NCBI GenBank assembly: GCA_963669285.2
Contig: CAXXSI010000023.1
Span: 1 to 64,000, forward strand
From: JAWKWH01 sp963669285
GTDB lineage: Bacteria > Pseudomonadota > Alphaproteobacteria > Rhizobiales > Rhizobiaceae
Reading direction: 5' to 3'
Length of the DNA stretch: 64,000 nucleotides
The notes under the pieces are model-generated. The model was not told the origin of the DNA, did no database searches, and worked only from the letters and a program-made list of their open reading frames with translations. A program made the translations under genes and the position numbers. This document shows positions 44,867 to 52,310 of this stretch, piece after piece (position 1 is the stretch's first letter; each line of letters begins with the position of its first letter).

Positions 44867-45975
44867 CCGTCGCGATCGATGATCTCGGTGTCGTCGATCT
44901 CGATACCGAAGCCCTCAAGGCCGACATAATGGCGTTCACGCGATGCAAACAGCCTGATCGATCCGATGCCGAGATCTTTCAGGATCTGCGCTCCCAAACC
45001 GATTTCGCGCCACTCGTTTTCCCGTTCAAGTGCCTCGGCATGTTCTTCAGCGTCGTCGCCAGGCCGCGAACGGACAAGATGGGCAACCCCCACCGAACCT
45101 TCGCGCAGATAAACGATGACACCGCGCTTCTTATCGCCAAATGAGCGAATGACGTCATCGAGTTCATCGCTGTTGCCAAACACGTCGCTGACAACATCTT
45201 CCCGGTGGATACGGACGGGAATTCCGGCGCCGTCGCGGATATCGCCGAACACGATAGCGAGATGATGCATGACATCCCACGGCAGGCGGTAGGTATAAGC
45301 GGTCGCCGCCCCCCCCGCCGTATCGATTTCAAAACTCTCGATGCGCTCGATCAGCGTTTCCTGACGCTGCCGGTAGGCGATCAGATCGGCGACGGAAACC
45401 TGTTTCAGACCGTTGCTTTGCGCAAATTCGGCCACATCCGGCCCACGCATCACCGTGCCATCGTCATTGACCAGTTCGCAGATAACCCCGATCGGTGGCA
45501 GGTCTGCCAGTTTGCAAAGATCGACGGCCGCTTCGGTGTGGCCTGACCGCATGAGCACTCCGCCTTCGCGGGAAACCAGCGGGAATATGTGGCCGGGCCG
45601 GACGAAATCGGATGCACCTGAATTGGGATTGGCCAGATTGCGCACGGTCAGGGTGCGATCGTCGGCGGAAATACCTGTTGTCGTGCCATGCTTGTAGTCG
45701 ACGCTGACGGTGAATGCGGTTGAATGTGGCGCGTCGTTTTCCGCCACCATGGCAGTCAGGTTAAGGCGTTTTGCCTCCGAACGCGGCATCGGTGCACATA
45801 CGATACCGGATGTGTGGCGCACGATGAATGCCATTTTTTCCGGCGTGCAATGAACGGCGGCAACAATAAGGTCACCTTCGTTTTCGCGGCCGTCATCATC
45901 TGTCACCACCACGATCTCGCCGGCTTCAAATGCCCGCAAGGCCTCAACAATTTTCGTCTGGTCGTATGCCATCAA
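44863..45975 (-). CDS. ribB: 3,4-dihydroxy-2-butanone 4-phosphate synthase with degenerate RibA-like domain (RibBX)
   Basis: Makes the four-carbon unit of riboflavin from ribulose 5-phosphate. The DHBP synthase domain (residues 1-205) has DDDGRENEGDLIVAA, RHTSGIVCAPM and RPGHIFPL followed by RSGHTEAAVDLC. The C-terminal 165 residues resemble GTP cyclohydrolase II in outline (HREDVVSDVFGNSDELDDV) but lack the three zinc cysteines, so that activity should be absent. This is the RibBX variant described for Proteobacteria; a separate ribA must exist elsewhere. It lies 24 bp after aroC and overlaps the VCBS-like gene by 4 bp. Confidence 0.94.
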   Translation of the reverse strand: MMAYDQTKIVEALRAFEAGEIVVVTDDDGRENEGDLIVAAVHCTPEKMAFIVRHTSGIVCAPMPRSEAKRLNLTAMVAENDAPHSTAFTVSVDYKHGTTTGISADDRTLTVRNLANPNSGASDFVRPGHIFPLVSREGGVLMRSGHTEAAVDLCKLADLPPIGVICELVNDDGTVMRGPDVAEFAQSNGLKQVSVADLIAYRQRQETLIERIESFEIDTAGGAATAYTYRLPWDVMHHLAIVFGDIRDGAGIPVRIHREDVVSDVFGNSDELDDVIRSFGDKKRGVIVYLREGSVGVAHLVRSRPGDDAEEHAEALERENEWREIGLGAQILKDLGIGSIRLFASRERHYVGLEGFGIEIDDTEIIDRDG

Positions 45976-45999
45976 AATACGCTTTCGCTACTGAGAATT

Positions 46000-47094
46000 C
46001 TATACGCGTCCGGTCTGCCCGCGATGTCGAAGATAGTGATCCGCAATGGCGCAGGCGACCATGGCCTCGCCCACCGGAACCGCCCGGATACCCACGCAGG
46101 GATCATGTCTGCCCTTTGTGACGATTTCGATTTCGTTGCCGTCCTTGTCGATGGATTGGCGTGGCGTCAGGATCGACGAGGTCGGCTTGACCGCAAAACG
46201 GGCCACAACAGGCTGTCCGGACGATATTCCGCCGAGAATGCCGCCGGCCTTGTTGGAAAGGAAGACAGGCGAACCGTCCTCTCCAGCACGCATCTCATCG
46301 GCGTTTTCCTCGCCAGTGATGCGCGCAGCATCGAAACCGTTGCCGATTTCCACCCCTTTGACCGCGTTGATCGACATCAGGTTTGAGGCAATGTCCTGAT
46401 CAAGCTTGCCGTAGACCGGAGCACCGAGACCTGGCGGAACGCCTTCGGCAACAATCTCGATGATCGCGCCGACCGAAGATCCGACTTTGCGGATATTGTC
46501 CAGATAGTCGGCAAACACCGAAACCGATGCCGGATCCGGCGTAAAAAAGGGATTTTGGGTGTCGTTGACGAAATCCCAGTTCCAGTTGTCGCGGTCGATC
46601 GCCTTGTCACCCATGGACACCAGCGCGCCGCGAACCTTCAGATCGGGAACGACCAGGCGGGCGAGCGCTCCGGCGGCGACGCGCGCGGCGGTTTCTCGTG
46701 CGGATGAACGACCGCCGCCGCGGAAATCCCGCAAGCCGTATTTGGTATCGTAGGTGTAGTCCGCATGTCCGGGCCGGTACTGCCCGGCGATGTCACCATA
46801 GTCCTTCGAACGCTGATCGGTGTTGCGGATGAGCATGGAAACCGGTGTGCCTGTGGTAACCAGAGTGCCATCTTCCTCGAGCACTCCGGACAGGATTTCG
46901 ACCCGATCTTGTTCGCGGCGCTGCGTGACGAACTTCGACTGTCCAGGCCTGCGGCGATCCAAATCGTTTTGGATGTCGGACAGTTGAAAACGGATACCCG
47001 GTGGGCAACCGTCGATGACACAACCGATCGACGGCCCGTGGCTCTCACCCCAGGTGGTCACTCGATACAGGTGGCCAAACGTATTGTGCGACAT
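46000..47094 (-). CDS. aroC: Chorismate synthase
   Basis: FMN-dependent last step of the shikimate pathway, converting EPSP to chorismate. The 364-residue length is normal. Family signatures are GESHGPSIGCVIDGCPPG (residues 17-34), the RRPGQSKFVTQRREQD segment, GRSSARETAARVAAGA (second signature) and, near the C terminus, GRHDPCVGIRAVPVGEAM. It opens the run aroC-ribBX-VCBS on the minus strand. Upstream lies the gene-free 47.1-47.6 kb gap. Confidence 0.98.
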   Translation of the reverse strand: MSHNTFGHLYRVTTWGESHGPSIGCVIDGCPPGIRFQLSDIQNDLDRRRPGQSKFVTQRREQDRVEILSGVLEEDGTLVTTGTPVSMLIRNTDQRSKDYGDIAGQYRPGHADYTYDTKYGLRDFRGGGRSSARETAARVAAGALARLVVPDLKVRGALVSMGDKAIDRDNWNWDFVNDTQNPFFTPDPASVSVFADYLDNIRKVGSSVGAIIEIVAEGVPPGLGAPVYGKLDQDIASNLMSINAVKGVEIGNGFDAARITGEENADEMRAGEDGSPVFLSNKAGGILGGISSGQPVVARFAVKPTSSILTPRQSIDKDGNEIEIVTKGRHDPCVGIRAVPVGEAMVACAIADHYLRHRGQTGRV

Positions 47095-47169
47095 TTAGAG
47101 CCGTTCATCTTTGGCTAGAATCGTTTGAACGCCGCTAATTCGTGATCTGGCGAGGAGCGCAATGCGACG

Positions 47170-47183
47170 CGGTGCGAGCACCG
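47170..47183. promoter_or_regulatory. Short perfect palindrome upstream of aroC
   Basis: CGGTGC-GA-GCACCG, 6-bp arms and a 2-base centre, about 76 bp upstream of the aroC start. It is G/C-rich and would also fold in RNA, but no T-run follows on either strand. It may be an operator for aroC, or chance. Confidence 0.3.
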
Positions 47184-47312
47184 TTAGCCTTGCGCGACAA
47201 CGTCCAGAACGCGAAAGAGCAAGTTGAAACGATTGCGGTTTGTTGCGAAAAATCAATGTATTCTCCCGTTCGGCTTGGACGTCTTTTCCGGCTCAGCTGT
47301 GTCGAAATCCTC

Positions 47313-47332
47313 GCGTGATATTCATATCACGC
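47313..47332. promoter_or_regulatory. 20-bp perfect palindrome upstream of the DUF1344 gene
   Basis: GCGTGATAT-TC-ATATCACGC, 9-bp arms and a 2-base centre. It lies about 220 bp upstream of aroC and 250 bp upstream of the DUF1344 gene. The A/T-rich core with G/C ends is typical of dimeric repressor sites. No regulator gene is adjacent. Confidence 0.45.
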
Positions 47333-47580
47333 TTGTGGTGTTCTCCTCGCTGAAACGAAAAATCCATTCCATCAAACTGCTTCCATCTAAAGATGAACGG
47401 CTCCAATTTCCCGTCAGATCACTGCGAGCCTTCTATTGAGTAATCAATTTTCGGTCAAACCGGCATTCACCGTTTTAGTTTTGCCATATTTGCGGTATTG
47501 CTCTGCGTTACGGATGCGGGACAGTCGATCGGACTCCATGCTCGATCAGCCCGCCGGGATCGTATTGACGGGAAGCAATG

Positions 47581-47829
47581 ATGAAAAAAATTACCGTAGC
47601 TTTGCTGGCAACCATTTTCACCGCGGGTCTGGCCTGGGCTGGCGATGCCGACGGCAAGATTACCGCAATTGACCGCGATGCCATGACAATCGTTTTGGAA
47701 GACGGGAATACCTACAAGTTACCCGGCGAGTTCGATCCCGAAGCGATCGAGGAAGGCATGGAAGTGCTGATCGCATTCGATACGGTCAATGGCGAAAACC
47801 TGATCACCGATATGGAACTGTTCGAATAG
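47581..47829 (+). CDS. DUF1344 small periplasmic protein
   Basis: An 82-residue exported protein. The signal peptide (KKITVALLATIFTAGLAWA) is followed by a single compact domain of the DUF1344 family: GKITAIDRDAMTIVLEDGNTYKLP, a small OB-like beta-barrel pattern, and an acidic C terminus. The family is widespread in rhizobia without a known function. Two ATGs are adjacent; the second, at 47581, is 5 bases after GGAAG and is preferred. It converges with the histidine phosphatase gene. Confidence 0.85.
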   Translation: MKKITVALLATIFTAGLAWAGDADGKITAIDRDAMTIVLEDGNTYKLPGEFDPEAIEEGMEVLIAFDTVNGENLITDMELFE

Positions 47830-47844
47830 GCGATCGCCAGAGTT

Positions 47845-48432
47845 CTAAATCCATTCAAGGCTGTCATCGTTCATCCGCAGGATTTTGTCCTGCGGAATTG
47901 TGAGCAGGCCGGCTTCGTCGGCGGATAGATCGCCGACCATTTTCCACAGACAGCGCAAAATTCCGCCGTGGGTGACACAAACCGTCGGCAGTTCGACCTG
48001 CTGCAGCCACGGCGTAAATCGCTCGGCCTGCATGGCGTAGCTCTCGGCACCTTCTCCCGGCGGTACGAAATCCCATTTGTTGCGGTTTCGCGCATCGCTG
48101 AGGTCACCGTGAGAGCGGCGCATCTCGGCGAGCGTCATGCCTTCCCATACGCCGTAGTTCAGTTCCAGCAAGCGCGGGTCGGTCCTGTATTCGCCCGGTT
48201 CCAATCCCATCTCGGCACGAACGATCTCCATCGTTTCTCTAGTCCGCGACAGCGGGCTAGCGACAAAGTCGAATGGCAAAGGATCGGCGACCAGATCGCG
48301 CAGGCAACGGCCGTTGCGGCCGGCCTGCTGCCGGCCAAGCGCGTTGATTGGAATATCCTGTTGGCCCTGGAAACGAAGCTCGGCATTCCAGTCGGTCTGG
48401 CCATGCCGGACGAAGTACAAAACCGGTTTCAT
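47845..48432 (-). CDS. Histidine phosphatase (phosphoglycerate mutase-like)
   Basis: A 195-residue member of the histidine phosphatase superfamily. The phosphohistidine motif is YFVRHGQTDWN near residues 5-15, with Arg in SPLSRTRETMEI, the acid Glu in LLELNYGVWEGM, and the second catalytic His in VCVTHGGILRCLW. Substrates of such enzymes range from phosphoglycerate to phosphorylated cofactor precursors, so none is assigned. The ATG at 48432 follows GAGGGG at good spacing. It starts 32 bp after fabI on the same strand. Confidence 0.9.
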   Translation of the reverse strand: MKPVLYFVRHGQTDWNAELRFQGQQDIPINALGRQQAGRNGRCLRDLVADPLPFDFVASPLSRTRETMEIVRAEMGLEPGEYRTDPRLLELNYGVWEGMTLAEMRRSHGDLSDARNRNKWDFVPPGEGAESYAMQAERFTPWLQQVELPTVCVTHGGILRCLWKMVGDLSADEAGLLTIPQDKILRMNDDSLEWI

Positions 48433-48464
48433 CGCGGCGAGCCCCTCAACCGGCACAAAGCCGG

Positions 48465-49283
48465 TCAGTCCTTTACGACTGAGATATCCGGGGCATCCAC
48501 CGCCTTCATGCCGACCACATGGTAGCCGGAATCAACATGATGAACCTCGCCCGATACGCCGCGCGACATGTCGGACAGTAGATAGAGCGCCGAATCGCCG
48601 ACCTCCTCGATCGTGACGACGCGTTTCAAAGCTGAATTGTACTCGTTCCAGCGCAAAATATAGCGGAAATCGCCGATCCCCGATGCAGCCAGCGTCTTGA
48701 TGGGACCGGCCGACACCGCATTGACCCTGATGCCGCGCCCGCCAAGGTCGACGGCGAGGTAGCGTACACTCGCCTCCAGCGCGGCCTTTGCCACACCCAT
48801 GACGTTGTAGTGCGGCATGACCTTTTCTGCACCATAGTAAGTCAGTGTCAGCATCGAACCGCCATCGTTCATGATCGCCTCGGCACGGCGAGCGACCGAG
48901 GTAAACGAATAGACCGAGACATCCATCGTACGGGCAAAGTTATCGCGCGAGGTCTCGACGTACCGGCCGGTCAGTTCGTCCTTGTCGGAAAACGCAATCG
49001 CGTGAACGAGAAAATCGATGGTTCCCCATTTTTCTTTCAGCGCATCGAACACGGCATCGACCGTGGCCTCATCGGTCACGTCGCAGTGCCCGGCCAGCCA
49101 GGCGCCCAGTTCGTCGGCCAGCGGACCGACGCGTTTCTTCAGCGCATCACCCTGGTAGGTCAATGCCAGCTCGGCACCCTGATCGGCGCATGCTTTGGCT
49201 ATTCCCCAGGCAATGGAGCGGTTGTTTGCCACGCCCATGACCAGGCCACGCTTGCCTGCCATCAGGCCGTTGCCAGATGCCAT
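48465..49283 (-). CDS. fabI: Enoyl-[acyl-carrier-protein] reductase (NADH), FabI
   Basis: Last reduction of each fatty-acid elongation cycle; target of triclosan-type inhibitors. It has 272 residues of the short-chain dehydrogenase fold: the nucleotide loop GVANNRSIAWGIAKA near residue 17, the active-site Tyr-x6-Lys in YNVMGVAK together with the upstream YYGAEK tyrosine, and VSAGPIKTLAASGI after it. HAIAFSDKDEL is the typical FabI segment. It precedes the histidine phosphatase and follows the DnaJ-family gene. Confidence 0.97.
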   Translation of the reverse strand: MASGNGLMAGKRGLVMGVANNRSIAWGIAKACADQGAELALTYQGDALKKRVGPLADELGAWLAGHCDVTDEATVDAVFDALKEKWGTIDFLVHAIAFSDKDELTGRYVETSRDNFARTMDVSVYSFTSVARRAEAIMNDGGSMLTLTYYGAEKVMPHYNVMGVAKAALEASVRYLAVDLGGRGIRVNAVSAGPIKTLAASGIGDFRYILRWNEYNSALKRVVTIEEVGDSALYLLSDMSRGVSGEVHHVDSGYHVVGMKAVDAPDISVVKD

Positions 49284-49375
49284 CCCTCTACTCTCCGCAA
49301 CTTCTTTTCGATTGGTTCAGCCTATCGCACAGCAGCCATCTGCCATCAAGTCTCAGCCCTGACTGGTCTGTAGCT

Positions 49376-50298
49376 TCATCCGCGGCGTTTCTTCATCAGC
49401 GCTTCAAGTTCCGCGTCCTTCTCAGGCAGATCGACGCGCAGTTCGACCAACAGATCAGCACTGGAACCATCCTTGTTCGGCAGGCCGCGGCCCTTGAGGC
49501 GAAAAGTCTTGCCAGAGCTCGACCACGGCGGCACCGTGACCGCGACTTTACCCGACAGGGTTTCGAATGGTTGTTTGGTTCCCAATACCGCGTCTTCAAG
49601 ACTGACCGGCAATACTGCATGGAGATTGCGGCCTTCCGCCCTGAAGCGCGGATGGCGCTTGAATTTCAGCTTCACGAGTGCATCGCCCGCGGCCTGACCG
49701 GCTGGTGAGGGATGTCCCTGCCCCTTAAGCCTGATGACCTGACCGTCTTCGACAAAACGGGGTAGTTTGACGGCCACCTTGCGGCCCTCGGGGAATATGG
49801 CGGTCACTTTGGCGGCCGATGCAGCCTGTTCCAATGTGATCGCGAGCGCGACGTCCAGATCAGCGCCTTTTTGGGGTCTGGCCTGTGGTCCGCCACGCTG
49901 ACCGGCAAAGGCCTGGCCGAACAGTTCGCTGAATACATCCGCGCCGCCGCCGCCACCGAACGGATCTCCGCCGCGCGATGTGCGAAACTCGAAGTGGCCG
50001 CCGCCGGGACCACCACCGGCTTGGCGAAAACCGGCAAAAGGATCTGCGCCGGCGCCTTCAAAGCCCTGGAAACGTTCCTTGCCTTCGGCATCGATCTCAC
50101 CGCGATCAAATGCAGCCCGGCGTTTTTCGTCGCCGACGATTTCGTAGGCCTGATTGACCTCGGCAAATTTTGCCTGTGCGGAAGGGTCATCCCGATTTTG
50201 ATCGGGATGGTGCTTTTTGGCCAGTTTGCGAAAGGCCGATTTGATGTCCTTCTGGAAGCGCCTTTGGCTACACCCAGAACAGAATAGGGATCACGCAT
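49376..50298 (-). CDS. DnaJ-family co-chaperone (CbpA-like); frame broken once
   Basis: J-domain protein without a zinc finger. The N terminus reads MRDPYSVLGVAKGAS, then the frame shifts. One missing base near 50254 (CCC read as CC on the coding strand) restores the J domain with its HHPDQNRDDP motif, a Gly/Phe-rich stretch (GGGGGADVFSELFGQAF) and two DnaJ C-terminal peptide-binding domains (LEQAASAAKVTAIFPEGRK; LHAVLPVSLEDAVLG). Spanning length is 3n+2, as expected. Corrected length is about 307 residues. Hsp70 partner genes are not in the window. Confidence 0.87.
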
Positions 50299-50410
50299 GA
50301 TCTCGATCCGCCTGCAATTGAACTCTCTCGGCGTTCATATGCGTATTTCTAGGAAGAAATTCCAGTGTTTAGAACCGTTTATCTTCTTTTGGGATCAGCT
50401 TTGGCGCAAA

Positions 50411-50889
50411 TTACGCTTCAGCGGGGGCGAACTCGCGCATCAACCACAGGCCGTTGGCCTGCAGGCACGCCTCGCCGGAAAACAGGGATACGCCTTCAAA
50501 ACTCTCCTCGACGCCTGGAACGTGCGGCAACGCAGCCCTTTACGTTCGATTTCGCGGATTTGGGTGATCGCACCCTGCGAACCGGTATCGGCATTGGCCC
50601 AGGAGAGCGGCTCGTCGCCCAATTCCGTGAGATTCGCCGAGGAAACGGCATTGCGAATGGTCATTTCATCAGACCAGACCTCTGAATCGGCGGATTGCTC
50701 GCCGGTGCTGTCGGCGGCAACGGTCCCCGTCTTGATCGATTTGTCGGTTCCCACGCCAAGCATATCCAAACCGCCGGAAGCGCAACCGGGCAATATCGCA
50801 GCCGCGGCCATCAACGTGAGCACCTGCATCAGGGATTTTGGAAAAAATCCCCGTTTGGTTCTTCCGGCCACTTGCGCCGCACGCGACAA
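50411..50889 (-). CDS. Lipoprotein, RT0821/Lpp0805 surface-antigen-like; frame broken once
   Basis: Small envelope lipoprotein with lipobox LPGC after a hydrophobic segment, then TIRNAVSSANLTELG, PLSWANADTGSQGAITQI and CRTFQASR. After that the frame shifts; adding one base near 50503 continues it as SFEGVSLFSGEACLQANGLW to the TAA at 50411, with a second cysteine. This matches the RT0821/Lpp0805 surface-protein pattern common beside pdxH in rhizobia. The start is uncertain: a TTG at 50889 with GGGAG upstream, or the ATG at 50829. Corrected length is about 159 residues. Confidence 0.72.
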
Positions 50890-50933
50890 TGGGCAATCTC
50901 CCAGACGAAGTGATAGAACATCAAGGTATGATT

Positions 50934-51551
50934 ATGAGCGTAACAGGGTTAACAAGCGGTGACTTCACCGAGGCGCGGGATCCCGTCGCCCTGTTCGCCA
51001 ACTGGCTGAACGACGCCAGCGAATCCGAGCCGAACGATCCGACAGCGGTGGCGCTGGCGACAGTCGATGCCGACGGCCTGCCGGATGTGCGCATGGTGCT
51101 GCTCAAGGGATTCGATGCGACCGGTTTCGTGTTCTACACCAACTATCAAAGCGCCAAGGGCACCGAAATCCTCGGCTCCATGAAAGCGGCCATGTGTTTT
51201 CACTGGAAAAGCCTGCGCCGGCAGGTCAGGCTGCGCGGACCGGTCGAGAAGGTTACTGCGCAGGAGGCAGACGACTACTTCGAAACAAGACCCAGGGGCA
51301 GCCGGATCGGCGCTTGGGCATCAAAACAGTCGCGACAGTTGGAGAGCCGGTTTGCCCTGGAAAAGGCAGTTGCCGAGTACACCGCCAAGTTCGGCATCGG
51401 CAAGATTCCGCGACCTGATCACTGGTCAGGATTTCGCATCAAACCGGTGCAGTTCGAGTTCTGGCACGACCGGCCATTCCGCCTGCACGACCGGCTGTTG
51501 TTTGCCTCCAACGGCAAGGGCGGGTGGGAAACGAGCCGGCTTTATCCCTGA
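50934..51551 (+). CDS. pdxH: Pyridoxamine 5'-phosphate oxidase
   Basis: FMN enzyme that makes pyridoxal 5'-phosphate, the cofactor of thrC in this window. The 205 residues have RMVLLKGFDATGFVFYTNY (FMN and substrate), SLRRQVRLRGPVEKV, SRIGAWASKQSR, and the C-terminal signature region FRIKPVQFEFWHDRPFRLHDR. The ATG at 50934 follows AAGG at 7-base spacing. The frame is intact even though the neighbours on both sides carry indels. It is divergent from the lipoprotein gene. Confidence 0.97.
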   Translation: MSVTGLTSGDFTEARDPVALFANWLNDASESEPNDPTAVALATVDADGLPDVRMVLLKGFDATGFVFYTNYQSAKGTEILGSMKAAMCFHWKSLRRQVRLRGPVEKVTAQEADDYFETRPRGSRIGAWASKQSRQLESRFALEKAVAEYTAKFGIGKIPRPDHWSGFRIKPVQFEFWHDRPFRLHDRLLFASNGKGGWETSRLYP

Positions 51552-51561
51552 TCGGTCCGCG

Positions 51562-52310
51562 TTATTTGCGTGTCATGAAGGCAGTCAATGCCGCAATCGC
51601 CTCCTTTGACTTCAGTCTCTCGCGGAACAGTTTGCCCTCTTCGTTGAGGCGACTGATGACGGCGCTGCGATCACCCTTCAGGAAATCGCGTGCGAGCTTC
51701 AAAGCTTCGGGCGGTTTGGCTGCGATCTCTTCTGCCTTTGCAATCACAGTGGTCTCAAGCGCTCTGTCGTCGACAACCGAGTGAATCAAGCCGGATTGAA
51801 GCGCCCGCTCGGCGGAAAAGTCCTCACCCAGCGCCAGAAGCGCGAAAGCCCGCTGGCTGCCGATTGCCGCAGGCGCCAGCATCGTCGAACCGGCTTCCGG
51901 AACCAGGCCAAGATCGATGAATGGCGCACGAAAGAGCGCATTCTGAGTCGCGATCGTCACATCGCAGTGCAACTGCATTGTGGTCCCAAGCCCAACTGCC
52001 ACACCGTCAACACCGGCGATCATCGGTTTTTGTGAATTGGCGAGCGCGAGAAGGAAATCATAGACCTCCGTGCCCTGCTCTCCGCCGGTTGCGTATGACA
52101 GGAAATCGGCAAGATCGTTGCCGGCGGTAAACGCGCCAGGCACGGCCGAAGAACACATGAACGCGTATGTCGGGATCGGCATCGCCTTTTGTCAGTGCAG
52201 CCGCCCATGGCTGCATACATGGAACGCGTGAGTGCATTCTTCTTTTCCGGCCGGTTCATGCGGATGATCTGAACCGGACCCTTCCGCTCGACTGTGACGT
52301 GCTCGCTCAT
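51562..52310 (-). CDS. Enoyl-CoA hydratase/isomerase; frame broken twice
   Basis: Crotonase-fold enzyme, presumably beta-oxidation. The frame starts MSEHVTVERKGPVQIIRMN, continues ALTRSMYAAM, and then carries two extra bases, near 52203-52205 and 52144-52145. Removing both restores ALTKGDADPDIRVHVFFG joined to VPGAFTAGNDLADF, the crotonase CoA/oxyanion region. Downstream parts are intact: GVDGVAVGLGTTMQLHCD and LGLVPEAGSTML, with the usual Glu. Spanning length is 3n+2. The start overlaps the acyl-CoA dehydrogenase stop (ATGA), so the two form an operon. Confidence 0.85.

Larger units (their letters stand above)
47095..47580. other. Gene-free intergenic region with two palindromes
   Basis: About 486 bp between aroC (minus) and the DUF1344 gene (plus). 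Open frames of 71 and 78 codons exist but lack ribosome sites and protein-like composition. It contains the palindromes listed separately (47170-47183 and 47313-47332). It must hold the promoters of both flanking genes; a small RNA cannot be excluded. Confidence 0.5.

Noticed and set aside
44863..45975. Bifunctional RibBA with GTP cyclohydrolase II activity
   Set aside because: The three cysteines of the cyclohydrolase II zinc site are missing from the C-terminal domain.
47224..47672. Two overlapping plus-strand frames (71 and 78 codons) before the DUF1344 gene
   Set aside because: No ribosome sites, no signal or domain, and the second overlaps the DUF1344 gene in a different frame. The 20-bp palindrome lies inside the first, so regulatory DNA is more likely.
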